From contig OU862910.1 in the NCBI GenBank assembly GCA_917880885.1, positions 55,543,285-55,607,284 of the forward strand: a stretch of 64,000 nt of DNA, given 5' to 3'. The notes under the pieces are model-generated. The model had not been told where the DNA came from. It did not search any database and saw only the letters and a list, made by a program, of their open reading frames with translations. A program made the position numbers and the translations under genes. Of this stretch, positions 33,430-44,596 are shown in pieces (position 1 is the stretch's first letter; every line of letters begins with the position of its first letter). Source of the DNA: Limnephilus marmoratus (taxonomy: Eukaryota > Arthropoda > Insecta > Trichoptera > Limnephilidae).

Positions 33430-33530
33430 GACAGGGGATACGAGGAACGGGCTAATTTTGGAACCAGTTCCTATTGGATTTACAAAATGATCACCAACAC
33501 TAACTGGGCGAAGCCGAACATACATTAATA
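33430..33530. repeat. Dispersed repeat, copy shared with 57365-57460
   Basis: CGAGGAAC, AACCAGTTCCT, TTGGATTTACAAAATG, CACCAACACT and GGGCGAAGCCGAAC appear in the same order at 57365-57460, inside the large transposon. Confidence 0.7.
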
Positions 33531-33723
33531 TTGTTAGGTACAAATTGTGTAGATAATATTTTAGACAAAACATCATCATTTTTTAAACGACTTCAATGGA
33601 GGTTCTCAATTCGACGGAATTTGTTCTACAACTTAATAATCAACTTACTTTTTCTACTCATCAATATGTAGTTACGATTGTTATTTTTGGATTCGGTGTC
33701 AGCCAAAGTACCCGGCCCGGCGG

Positions 33724-35129
33724 CAGCGCCGGATCTGCCATACGTTCAAAAACGTGCAAAAAACCTGGCGCCAACTCCGAAGGGGCGCCGTGAGAAAATA
33801 AATATTGTATTCAAAATTTGTTATAATATTCCCTGAATCGTTTAAAAATTACCCATAGTACGAAATAATTATTACGCTCTAGCAACACTTTCCAAAGATA
33901 CAGACTGCGCACGCATCCGGTTTTAATTCAACGAAATTCAACGATTTACGAATTTATAGTCAGTTACAGAATTTTTTTACAAATTCCATATATTTAGTTT
34001 AAACGTAAGATCTATTTTTCCATATATCTTTTACTGTCTTTTGCGACGAATGAGTGCGATCCAAATTCATTAACCAATCACAGCGCCGTACTTTTATTCA
34101 ACAGAACAAACAAACCGACGGCGCCTTTCAAAGTGCTTTTGCACGATTTAAGTCTCCAGGAGAATGTGGTTAAAGACCATTTTCTTACGAAATCTTCAGT
34201 AAATTCAAAATTCCATTAGCATAAACATCGCACGGTTTGCAAGGTTGCAACTTGTTAACAGTTTCATCATTGTTTTGACAGTTGAAGTTCCTTAAATGTA
34301 CCTATAATTAATTTCTATTAGATTTGTTATTTTACAGTCAGTAATAATCAGTGTAAGCGTCTTTCGTAAGCCGTTGATACCATAGATACGTTCGTGTTTG
34401 TTCCCTTAACACAGAACACAGGGGAAATGGAAATGCAAGGTACAAATTTGAGGCTATATTATCAGATTTTTTAATTTATAACTACATTTCTATTGGTTGT
34501 TAGAGGTTGTGGATTGTGGATTACAATGAATAGAACAATAATTAAAAAAAAACTTTGAGGCTCGCAGAATCTAAAACTTAGAATTAAAGAGCATAATGAC
34601 ATAAAAAAACTCGTTTTCATTGGGAATTTTTTAATTCCAATTTCTCCAGCACCGATAAAAAATGATGTCCCGCGCAATGACGTTACAATGGTCCCGAGCA
34701 CATCTAAACAGATATCTATCGCACAAATTCCTACGGTCGAATTATTAGAAGATAAAAATAACGTTACTGATAGCAGTTTAAATTTAATTCTGTTTTCAGA
34801 GCTTGAATTGAAAGATCCCGGATGCTGGCCAAAGTTATCTCAAAATTCCATTAGTTTATTAGTTCAGGAAGGTCCTGTACAATTGAAAGGTTTTGATTTT
34901 CCTATTACGAACAAGCGTAAATTTAATACTAAGTATTATTACAAGAAACTGCCTAATGGAGAAGAATTACATAGATCGTGGCTTAGTTATTATTTAGTGT
35001 AAAACAAAAAAAAAATTAAATTAAAAAAAAAATTTGGGTAAACGAATTTTTAATCAAAATAAAAATGTGGGGGGGGGGCGCCATCGGTACCTACTGCACA
35101 GGGCGCTAGATTTCGTAGATCCGGCCCTG
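33724..35129 (+). mobile_element. hAT transposon remnant with perfect 8-bp target duplication
   Basis: Ends CAGCGCCGGATCT and AGATCCGGCCCTG are inverted repeats with one mismatch. CCCGGCGG is duplicated at 33716-33723 and 35130-35137. At 1.4 kb it is an internal-deletion derivative keeping only the transposase N-terminus (next entry). Poly(G) lies just inside the right end. Confidence 0.9.
34560..35002 (+). pseudogene. hAT transposase N-terminal fragment (TTF-type zinc-finger region)
   Basis: The frame is open from about 34560. The Met at 34688 starts MVPSTSKQISIAQIPTVELL; the telling part is LKDPGCWPKLSQNSISLLVQ, EGPVQLKGFDFPI, KRKFNTKYYYKKLPNGEEL, HRSWLSY. This WP...GP...YYKKLPNGE..RSWL pattern precedes the first zinc cysteines in KIAA1586/ZMYM-like hAT proteins. 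The frame stops at 35002 before those cysteines, so the remaining several hundred residues are gone. Confidence 0.8.
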
Positions 35130-35539
35130 CCCGGCGGCGTATTTCCAATCCCTAACTTACGCCTTCCAATCCCTAACGCGGCTCAGTCGCTAGAGTGACT
35201 CAACCACGTTAGGGATTGGAAATACGCGGCCCGGCGTGGTCATTTGACAGCTCCCCTCCCGCCGCGGCCCCGCTCTCGCCTCTCGCCTCGTCAAGTCGCG
35301 CGTGCGACACAAGCACATCTCACCTATAACTATGTATGTAGTTACAAACCTACCTTGACTGACACCGACTCCAAAAACAACAATCGTAACCAAATAAAGT
35401 TCGTATTTTGGAATGCTAATTTGGAAAGAGTAAATAAAGTGAGTGATCAGATTCAGAGCTCATCTGTTGATGTACTGACGGTATTGATTTTTATGGATCT
35501 GTTCTCGAGTTTATTATACTAGAGCAAGGTTATCAACAT

Positions 35540-35805
35540 GTATTCTGGACTCCGTTATATGATGGACCCAGATTCCTCTAATTCAGATTGATCTCAGTAC
35601 AGGGTGTGGTTACAATAATACTCGTAGGTAGACTATTTCTGTTTATTCTGAGATATTGTACAATGGTTATTCTTAGGAAGTCTTAAGGAAAAGAGAAAAA
35701 TGGACAACAATCACACCCTTTTATATGTTACTCATGCTGTCTCACTCATACACGCATGTCTCTTTCATACCGCAAGACATACGTTCACCACATCCCTCCA
35801 CACTT
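35540..35805 (-). mobile_element. Putative LTR of the gypsy element at 36282-36884
   Basis: Downstream of the integrase on the minus strand come a purine-rich GGAGGGATGTGG, a TATA-like ACATATAAAAG (about 35719-35728) and AATAAA (35642-35647), in LTR order. Exact ends and a second LTR were not found. Confidence 0.5.
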
Positions 35806-36281
35806 AAATCAGAAGACAGTTACACAACATGATGATGATAATAATATTTACAATACATACAAATCCATTATTACAGTGTAAAACATTATCGTGTCGAGTC
35901 GAGTGCTGAGTCCTGTCCTGATTGACTCATCTGTGTGTTCGTGGTTGTAATAGGTCCTTCCAGCTTCCCGACATGGAAGCCACCGGTTCACTGGAGCTGG
36001 AAGTGAGAGGAGAATCACCCAATAGTTTGTCATCCGGCACAAAGCTGGAGACATCGTAATCATCATACGACAGTCTCTCCGTCTCATACGCGACAGAATT
36101 AGGTATTAGGGTCATTATCCCAAGCTACACATAACTTTGACAACTGATCAAAATGCCTTTTCCAATACATAAGTTTACCATTTAAATTTACCTCAATTAA
36201 ATAAAAAAAAAAATTCTAATTGTTTATGTACTTTCCCTGGTTCGCATTTATCCTTATTTTGGTCCCTAAAATCTCTTACCA

Positions 36282-36884
36282 TTACTTTTTGATTAATCGA
36301 AAAACCCTTGGATTGTTTATTATTTCTCTTATGATATTATTTCTGATTTTCCTGACATTTAGACATTTTATTTTTAGTTTATTTATTAATTCTATTATCC
36401 TTATCTCTCCCCCTCTCGGAACAAAATTGTTTAAATTTGACCTTAATTTCCTTCCAAACATTACGACTGCAGGTTCTAAGCCAGTTGTACAGTGTGGTGC
36501 ATTTCTGTAATCAACTAGAAACCTTCCTAATTTTTCATCATAACCTGACTGGAACTTATTTCCTATTATCATTTTTTTTAATTTTTTACAAGTTTTCACT
36601 GCTTTTTCAGCTAACCCGTTCGATTATGGATGATTTATTGATGTAGTCAATTTGATGTTATTCATCTCACAAAACTCTTTGAAGTCCGCTGACATGAAAG
36701 CGGCTCCATTATCTGACACTATTGTCTGTACACTCCCGAAATAACTAAATAGACTCTTTAATATTTTAATAGTGTTATACGAATTTGGAGAACTTACCTC
36801 CACACAGTCTAACCATTTTGAGGTTGAGTCAATAATCACGAAAAAATACTTATTTGCAATAGGACCCGCATAATCAATATGCAC
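36282..36884 (-). pseudogene. Ty3/gypsy integrase fragment with one in-frame stop
   Basis: The upstream half reads MHIDYAGPIANKYFFVIID, SKWLDCVEV, TIVSDNGAAFMSADFKEFC, covering the first two acidic residues (HIDYAG, SDNGAAF) of the DDE core. After one stop codon at 36624-36626 the same frame goes on with SNGLAEKAVKTCKKL (third acidic residue, the E of LAEKAV) and DYRNAPHCTTGLEPAVVMFG. Only this single break separates the parts. Gag, protease, RT and RNase H are absent from the window. Confidence 0.88.
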
Positions 36885-36969
36885 TCTACTCCAAATTTAA
36901 TTAATTTCGTTTTCTGTTTCATTCAAGAATCCATCCCCACTTTTACCATTAGAAAAAACTATAAATTAT

Positions 36970-37388
36970 AACTTTTTTTTTTTTTTACAGTGAATACCGC
37001 ACAAGAATCTCAACTGCTCCCGTCTGGAGCCAGTGAGACTATGGCATCCCCAATTGGGGTATGTTGTGAGGCTGAAGGTAGTGGGGAGGGGAAGGAGGTG
37101 GGGAAGAGGAAGGTTGAGAAGTACCTGGCTATTCAGATCTGGTCACTAAACACGGCTAAAGCCATTTTCAAGCAACGTTTCAATTCTGAATGGTGGTCTT
37201 ACACCAGGGCGATACTAATAGTATCTTCCACTCTGGAACATGCCGCAAATATACTATATATTATTTTAAATGAATTAATTGTGAAATAACACAAATTAAT
37301 GAAATAAAATTTATTTGCGCATGCCGGGTTCGAACCCGCGACCTCCGGAATGTGAGTCAAGAGTCTTAGCCACTGGACTACTGAAATA
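36970..37388 (-). mobile_element. SINE A, full-length-like copy
   Basis: The minus strand begins with a tRNA-like head (AGTCCAGTGGCTAAGACTC as A-box region, GGTTCGAACC at 37327-37336 as B box), then the ~300-bp body and a poly(A) tail (T run at about 36970-36985 on the + strand). Best-preserved promoter boxes among the copies. Confidence 0.85.
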
Positions 37389-37393
37389 ATCAT

Positions 37394-38195
37394 TAAAATG
37401 ATTTAATATCATGTACTCAATACATTCCCTTTACACATAACAGTAGAGGGGGTAAAAAAAATGGACCAAAAAATTGACCGGCAAGATCCACATTATTAAT
37501 CTTTGACCTTTTTTAACTCAAATCCATTGATGGAATTCGGTCCTCACATTTTGCATACTCACTAACCTCTAGCGCCCGGTCTATATTATATTATTTACGA
37601 TGTCATTAGGCGGCACGATTTCATTCAACATTTAAATCTGTTATCTATGGGCGAATCGGAACAAGCCATTCTATATTTAAATATATCCTAAATAAAAGTA
37701 GGTATGTAGAAGTAGGTACTCTGGAACATTCAGGTCACTGGTGGTCAACTGGAAATAAAAATACACCAAAGCTGACCTTTGTTGCATTTAGTTACTTTGC
37801 CAACAGATCTCTGCAAAGTCAACGCAAATAACTGGCAATGTTTACGAGATAGATAGGTAGGTACGATAGAAAACCGCCACAAATTGGTCCTATTTTCGTA
37901 TTCCTAACAACTATCTACCTACTGCTCTATTACGTTAACGACTCAATTACTTTTAGATCACTGTTGAGTTATTTATTTTCGCACTACAAGCCGAATTATT
38001 AGCTTGGAATCTGTTCTTCAACTTCAGTGAGGTAATCGAATCACTCAAGAAATATGTATTTAACCCCACTTGGTATTTCTGGAAATCTCTGAAGATGGGA
38101 GCTATCAACGAACTTGAGTGCTTTTTAAAGTGTTTTTCAAAAATAGTTTGATGTTAGTCGTAACTCTAACGTCATCTCCGTTATTTATAAACGCA
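37394..38195. other. Intron, nothing recognised
   Basis: AT-rich sequence with several TAGGTA/TACCTA motifs; no exon or element end seen. Confidence 0.45.
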
Positions 38196-38758
38196 GTGTA
38201 AATGTTAAGCAGCGCCGATGATCCCCCGACATTGGCTTTCTCCCTCACACGCATAGCGCCGTCTCGCTCGGCAACTTTCGCCTCGTCACCCGGCCGCGAA
38301 GATACCCCATTGGCCGAGCTACCCCCTCCCCTCCGTCGCCAGCCGGCACTACCCTGCCCTAAGGGGTATATAATACAGTGCAGGCCTATATGAAATCAGA
38401 GTAGCCTGTCTCCTGGTTAAACTAAGCAACAGCATCCTAGTGGTCAGTGCTCGGCTAACTAAACCAGTACCAAGTCGAGAGAGCCCTCTGGGTCCTCCTT
38501 GGGAATTCAAGTAACAGCGCCCTAGTGGACAATACTTGCCGGGAAACCTTAACCCAACCCGACCGCGGGTCCTATGTTGGGGGTATTACGCTAAGTGTTT
38601 AGCGAGGACAACGGTGAACATTGTTTAAACTCTGTGACTTTACTTTGTGCTAAAACTGTTCTGTACTCTGTTTTTACTATAAGCTGTGAACCCTATATAA
38701 GAGAAATAAACTGAACAACGCCTAAAGACTATTTTTTTTATATAAATACCCTGCCACA
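38196..38758 (+). mobile_element. LTR-like or promoter-like segment
   Basis: A G+C-rich block with TATATAA at 38367-38373 and AATAAA at 38705-38710, about 340 bases apart, starting with TGTTAAGC and ending near CCACA. The layout is that of an LTR (possibly BEL/Pao or gypsy). No target duplication fits, so ends are approximate. A lost-intron promoter is less likely. Confidence 0.4.
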
Positions 38759-39136
38759 AATGTCAAACCTAAAATCGACTTCAAAAATACCTTTAATAAT
38801 AAATTGGTATGGATATCATTGTAAAAAAATCGATTGCTAAGATGTAAATAGTCTAGGTCAGTGATGGTCAAACTTTATGATCAATTATTTATTTATTTTT
38901 ATACATTTTCAAACGCGGGCCGCAGGGTAAATACAGCTTGACGCTTGACTGGTAAACTTTGCAATGTCGAAAACCTTTTTTATGCATTTCATGAAAGAGT
39001 TGGATTTTTTTACGGATAAAACTATTTATTCAAATTCATATTACATTTTTACGCGCGCGAACAAACAATTCATCTTCATATTTTACAGCATAACGTAAAA
39101 AGAGTTTTTTCTAAAATAATTAAATTACCGTCTCAT

Positions 39137-39188
39137 TAATTGAAGTGTATTATTATATAATAATAATAATAATAATACACTTCAATTA
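39137..39188. repeat. Perfect palindrome with ATT/AAT repeat core
   Basis: TAATTGAAGTGTATTATTAT is matched exactly by its complement ending at 39188, with a short AAT-repeat loop. The right arm continues into the LINE fragment that follows. Confidence 0.85.
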
Positions 39189-39960
39189 TCTCAACCAAAC
39201 GTATGTTGACAAACTTTCGTCAAACAAATGGTTGGGTATTGGAGAGTTGAGCGCAGAAATAGAAGGATTTATGCTTGCCATTCAAGATAGAGTCATTAAT
39301 ACTAAAAATTATAGGAAGCATATAATCAAAGATATAAATCAAATTGATGATTTATGTAGAAAATGTTTGGCTTTTCCGGAAACTATAGAACATATTATAT
39401 CGGGATGTTCTATATTAGCGCCGTCCGAGTATACATTTAGGCATTTAGGCACAATCAGGTTTTAAATCACCAAAGTTTGGTAATTAAACATAACTTGATT
39501 GATTGCCGTAATGTAGTACCATATTATGAATACGAACCAAATTCATTTACAGAAAATGAATTTTATAAAATATATTATGATAAAACTATACTAACAGACA
39601 GAACAATTAGTCATAATAGACCTGATATACTTTTACATGACAATATTTAAAAAATAACTTATATCATTGATGTAGCTATTCCAAATTCCTGTAATATTAA
39701 AAAAACTGTTTCTGAAAAAATTAGAAAATACACAGATTTAGGAAATGAGATTAAAATGGCATTCTCGGACTATAAAAATATTACCATTTGTTATTTCGGC
39801 CACTGGCATAATACCTAGGAACCTGATTCAAAATTTAAGCATATTAGATTTATCAAAGAATTTGTATATAAAAATGCAAAAATCAGTAATTTTAAATACA
39901 TGTAGGATTACAAAAGATTTTTTAAATATTTATATTGAGGGATCAGTAGGATTTATAGGT
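39188..39960 (+). pseudogene. C-terminal region of a LINE with restriction-like endonuclease (R4/Dong-like)
   Basis: Order of remains: WLGIGELSAEIEGFMLAIQD, a zinc-knuckle-like CRKC...TIEHII...C, then after frame changes SHNRPDILL and IIDVAIPNS, which fit the RPD...D part of the PD-(D/E)XK endonuclease of R2/R4-type LINEs, and lastly GIIPRNLIQNLSILDLSKN and SVILNTCRITKDFL. At least two frameshifts and several stops. The RT core is missing. Confidence 0.65.
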
Positions 39961-40477
39961 TCAATTAGAAATGTCACAGAGCCGAGCCCTCTGATATGAA
40001 AATATCTGGAGTCGGTGAATTATATTCCCATTTGGTCTCTAGTAGGTTGACATGTTGTTCTTGTATTGTTTTGTATTTATAATACTTATATAGTGCAATT
40101 GCATAGCGTGGGTTGACTAGATGATCATTTGGGGAAGTGTGTGAAAGGGTTTAGTTTTTCCTGTGGGGAAAATTTAACCCGGACATTTAAATCTGGTGCG
40201 TAAAAAATTGTTTATTCTAGAATGAATGAAACACATGAAAGAATAGTTTGATAATATATTATTATTATGCCAATGTTCAATAGTTGCGCCGAACTTTGAT
40301 GCAATTTTTCGATCCATTTGCACATAACAAAAATAAATCAAAAAGATAAATGATACATTTTCCGACAAATTTTCTTAATTGATATTTTCCGATTTTCTAA
40401 TTTTCTTGGAAGAACTTTATTCAGAAAAATATACGTTTATAAAATACAATTTTTTTAGTTATGCCTTTTTTTAGTTA

Positions 40478-40615
40478 GGCTGAAAAACCTGAGACAGTGG
40501 TTTGGCCAGTCTACCGTGGAGCTGTTCCGGGCCGCAGTAAACAAAGTCCGCATAGCCAACATGATAGCCAACGTCCGTTGAACGGACAGGGCACAAGAAG
40601 AAGAAGAATGCCTAT
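40478..40615 (+). pseudogene. LINE ORF2 C-terminus (40478-40560) and GAA-repeat tail
   Basis: RLKNLRQWFGQSTVELFRAA then NKVRIANMIANVR and a stop are followed by CACAAGAAGAAGAAG, the usual 3' end of a widespread insect LINE. It belongs to a different family from the neighbour at 39188. Confidence 0.7.
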
Positions 40616-40948
40616 TTGAATACGGTGTTATTTATATTTTCGTAGCTCTATGGCTTGCCGTGGAATGTCCCAAAACGGGGAGAATTTTGTGCCTGACAGT
40701 CTTTTTATTGACGAAAATAGCCTATTTCTGAAATTCTCTAGCCAACCCCCCCCTAACCCCTCCCAGGATGGGCCGATAGGCCGTGACACCACGTGATCCA
40801 CTCCGGGTGCCACCACTGCGACATACATATATATTACGTTGGCACTAACAATTGGTTGTTATTTGAATGGAAAAATGAATGTGTAGGTACTTAATACAAG
40901 ATTGATAAGTTAGTTTTTGCACACATTCTAATAATTGCTGTTGTACCT

Positions 40949-41221
40949 CAAGGGCGGATCCAAGGGGGGGGGTCAAGGGGGTCACGACCCCCCCCCCTGG
41001 GCTGGGACCAGGACCTAGGTGGATCACTAATTAAAATTGTTAAACATAATGTTTTTATATATTTTTTGTATCTATTATTATCAAAATTACCTGCCTACTT
41101 TTTACTTGTATCTATTATTATCAAAATTAAATCATAACTTCTTGTGACTTGACCACGATTACGTGACACCCCCCCTGGCGCTATGTGACCCTCCCTAGCC
41201 CCAAAGCTGGATCCGCCCTTG
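40949..41221. mobile_element. hAT-type MITE with perfect 8-bp target duplication
   Basis: Terminal repeats CAAGGGCGGATCCA and its complement; TTGTACCT is duplicated at 40941-40948 and 41222-41229. 273 bp, no coding. Same family as 14695-15238 but without the minisatellite. Confidence 0.92.
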
Positions 41222-41578
41222 TTGTACCTATTATATACAAAGGCGCATACCAGGTAACTTTAATACAGCAAATACCATCAAATAGCCGCCTGCGTGACCT
41301 AGCAGAAAAAAACCCGTGGACCGGTTTTTTCTACTAGTTATGAACTATTTTAAGTTTACCTTTAAAACTCCATCGGAAACTATACAGAATCTAACTGGAT
41401 TCCGAGTTGCGTATAGATACATATTTTATTCAAGGAATCGATTTGAAAAAAAAAAGCATTTCTTATAAACATTATTTAATATCCTGAATAATAACAGAAT
41501 GTACAATAAACAAAACGCAATGGCAAGTTGCTCGTCTGTTACCCTTTTCGGAATTTAACAAATTTCCAAGGTTTTTAT
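41222..41578. other. Intron, nothing recognised
   Basis: No exon or element end is visible between the MITE and the next inverted-repeat element. Confidence 0.4.
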
Positions 41579-41942
41579 AATAGGCCACTTGCATCACATT
41601 TAAAAAAAAAAATTCCGGTGTAGGCAAATATTCTAAGACATTCTGTATTTTTTTTTTAATCGTATTTTTGAAACCCTGGGGATTTTTTGAAAATTTTAAA
41701 CTGAAAAATCAGACCATTTTTTTTAAACCGGAAAGACGGGACATAATTTTATAGGTGTGAAAAAACGATAATTACATAGCCGAAAATCATTTAAAAAAAG
41801 AACGTTTTCCACACGAATGGCACAGGAGAATAACGAGGCATACCAAAAATATTACATCTCATAAATATTTTTTTCCTTGATCCATCTTATTGATCATAAA
41901 TCATTATAATGTACAGCGTCTATATTACTAAATTCAATGTAA

Positions 41943-42097
41943 GGGAACGTACCCATACTACGTGACACGTTTAGGGGGGGGGGGGTCTTCAAAATGTCAC
42001 GCTCCATACAAATGAGCGGCGGGTTGCTTAGGATTTTGGTCACCGGGGGGGGGTTAAAAATTGCAAAAAGTTGGTCACGCAGTATGGGTACGTTCCC
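41943..42097. mobile_element. Harbinger-like MITE (family H1)
   Basis: GGGAACGTACCCATACTACG and its inverted partner at the right end, TAA duplicated on both sides (41940-41942, 42098-42100). The core has G runs and GGTCACCGG. Confidence 0.85.
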
Positions 42098-42213
42098 TAA
42101 TATACTTGAACTTGTAAATTGCAATAATAATAAGAATATTATAAAATTTTATTTTGTTAAAATCAGCACCATAATCATTATACTTTTAAAACATGTACCG
42201 ACATCATCTTCAC

Positions 42214-42264
42214 GTTCTGAAGAGAACCCCGTACCCATTAATTGTACGGGGTTCTCTTCAGAAC
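42214..42264. repeat. Perfect 21-bp-arm palindrome
   Basis: Arms 42214-42234 and 42244-42264 (core AGAGAACCCCGTAC) are exact complements around a 9-base loop. Confidence 0.92.
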
Positions 42265-42602
42265 ATCTGTCAAAAAATCAAACCAAATGATAAGTTCGCA
42301 GAGAACAAACAATAAATCTAGTAGTGAACGAATTAAAAAATTCGCCTGAAATCAAAGTGATGCCATATAACAAAATAAATCAGTGTGGAATTTTATAAAA
42401 TTAATAGGAACATTTTCGGCGACGGGACATTTTCATGTAGTGACGTTACGAGCCCAAATAATGGATTTATTGATTTAAAAAAAAAAAAAAAAACTGTACA
42501 TTTCTAAAAATTTTTACTAACATTTTCGTAATCTTAGTAAAAAAACTCTATCCACACGATTTTTTCTAAGTCGTTATGAAGTCCATGCAAGTGGCCTATT
42601 AG

Positions 42603-43488
42603 TATTAACGCAGACCCGTGAGAAATCATGGAGTAATCCGAATTCTAGTTAGTAAATAGCGCATGCTTGAAAATGAAGCGATGACATGTGGACGTAGGTT
42701 TACATAAAGTAGGTAAAGTAGGTAATTGTCATCACTGTAAACAGCACATGAACCATGCTGTTTGCTGTGATGCCAACTGAAATCGTAGATATGAAAATAG
42801 CGATCGCGTAGAGCGAAAAATGTTGACTTTTGTGTCTAATTGGAATCGGGCTGAAAAAAGATGTGTATAACGGCCATTACTTTAATATTTTACACGGTAA
42901 CTGAAAAAATACACGATGTTGAATTCATTATTGCCATTTGCCATGGAAATATCGCAATCCATATCAACAAGTAATTAATTTGGAAGCGGGCGGGAGAGTA
43001 AACATATCCGCTAATGTTTCAGCGGCTTTGCATAATACCCGGCACGTCTTTCAGTAGCCATACTAGCCATGTGTTTGTAAACAGACGCTTCTCAGCAGCA
43101 GATGTTCTGGAAAACGGCCATTCTTTTTCTTCTTTCATCGGAATTTGGACCAAGGGTGTTTAGTCCGTGAATGATGATTTCTTCAGATATTATTAGGTGT
43201 TAGCCTTTTTATCAATACCTAAATTAAATATTATGAAATTGATTCACTGAAAAACATATTTTTGTAAGTAAGTAGGTAGGTACATTATAGTATGCACCGT
43301 GATTCAGGGTGGCGCCGCGAAATTTCAGGAGGCAATTTATTCACGGTATTCTATAGATGTCCTAATGAAGTTTTACAATCTACCCGCCTTTTACGTAGGC
43401 TGCCAATCAGTCGTTGCGGTTTGTCAAACAGATTTCGCATCATAAACATCATCATACCAAATCTTTATAAATCTACCTAAAAATTCAA
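42603..43488. other. Intron, nothing recognised
   Basis: No exon or element end found. TAGGTA/TACCTA motifs are common here. Confidence 0.45.
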
Positions 43489-43830
43489 TTTGGGAGGCGG
43501 GAATGGGTACCGCCGCCCCGGGAACCTTTATTGGATAACTAACACCTCTGCCATAGGTCACCCCAAGTGGTTCGCTACGTTTGGTGATTTAGCAGGTGTG
43601 CCCGGGTTCATGGGTTCAGGTTTGTCTGGGTCCTGGAGGCGGATGACCGGGATACACTGAACCCCAGATTCCTACCCACCCCTTAAACCCTTTTCCTTCC
43701 CATAACTCTCCTCTCCTTCCTTTCCTTAAAAAAAACCCCTCCACACAGCATCCCCAAAGATGACATAGGCCCTGAGGGAAATTATTTTCCTCAGGGCCTC
43801 CTGTGTGGAACTCATGTAAAAAAAAAAAAA
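43489..43830 (+). mobile_element. Family B SINE-like unit, full-length-like
   Basis: It opens TTTGGGAGGCGGGAATGGGT, continues TTCGCTACGTTTGGTGA and GCCCGGGTTCATGGG, and ends in the nested stem-loop (CTCCACACAG / GGCCCTGAGG / CCTCAGGGCC / CTGTGTGGA) and poly(A). About 340 bp, best preserved of the family together with 49340-49667. Confidence 0.82.
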
Positions 43831-44059
43831 TCTGTTTCGCATTTTGAGAGCCACCTCCGGTAAATGAGCATCTTTTTACGATAATTTCTTGCCGGCAAGT
43901 TATTTCCGTTAAAATGTCCGTATCGTCGGTAAAGATTGCGCAAGATGTCTCAGGTATATTGCCTATTCTTGTCGATATATTGCCCTGTCTTGATGGTAAG
44001 TTAGTTCGGTTACTGACATTAAAATAAAATAAAAAATATTTTAATACAATAAAATATAT

Positions 44060-44253
44060 TTTTTTTACATGAGCTCCACACAGGAGGCCCTGAGGAAGAT
44101 AATTTTCCTCAGGGCCTACATCACCTTTGGGAATGCTGTGTGGAGGCTTTTTTAAGGAAAGGAAGGAGAGGAGAGTTCTGGGAAGGAAAAGGGTTTAGGG
44201 GGTGGGTAGGAATCTAGGGTTCAGTGTGTCCTGGTCATCCGCCTCCAAGACCT
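44060..44253 (-). mobile_element. Family B unit, 5'-truncated, inverted to its neighbour
   Basis: The minus-strand copy of the 3' half (stem-loop plus TTCCTTTCCTT region). With 43489-43830 it makes an inverted pair ~230 bp apart. Confidence 0.78.
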
Positions 44254-44596
44254 TGACTAACCTCAATATAACGATAATCTTGCGCAGTCTTTATAGGTAC
44301 TCAAAACGGCAATCTTAAGAGGGAATATATAGCTTTTAGAGTATATATATAATATTGTTTGCTATGTTTTTGTGTTTGTTTTTTATGTCTTTAAATTACA
44401 CTTGTAACATTACTCTTATAAAACTTTCACAAATGCGATAATAACAATGCTGACTGTTATTATGTTGTAGTTTTTAATTGCATTTATTCAGTTACTCTTT
44501 TTAAACCCCTAATTTATATATACTTAAAATCTTCACTTTAACCATAGAAATAAAAATAAAAGTAAAAAATCAATGGTACTCAAGTACCAATCTACT

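Larger units (their letters stand above)
33640..35395. mobile_element. Foldback element split by a hAT insertion
   Basis: TAGTTACGATTGTTATTTTT and GGTGTCAGCCAA (33669-33706) face TTGACTGACACCGACTCC and AACAATCGTAACC (35356-35393). A second inner palindrome of GCGTATTTCCAATCCCTAAC and its complement lies at 35136-35226. Removing 33724-35129 plus one octamer joins the two halves of a compact foldback. Confidence 0.65.
41579..42602. mobile_element. Inverted-repeat element hosting a nested MITE
   Basis: TAATAGGCCACTTGCAT at about 41580 is matched inverted at about 42586-42602. Inside lie a Harbinger-like MITE (41943-42097) and a perfect palindrome (42214-42264). No coding remains; target duplication not resolved. 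Confidence 0.6.

Noticed and set aside
37310..37390. tRNA gene on the minus strand
   Set aside because: B box is perfect, but the sequence is followed by the SINE A body and repeats at 26550 and 58231, so it is a SINE head, not a tRNA gene.
38870..38950. Another hAT end (CAGTGATGGTCAAACT ... GGGCCGC)
   Set aside because: It resembles a known kind of hAT terminus, but no matching right end or 8-bp duplication was found.
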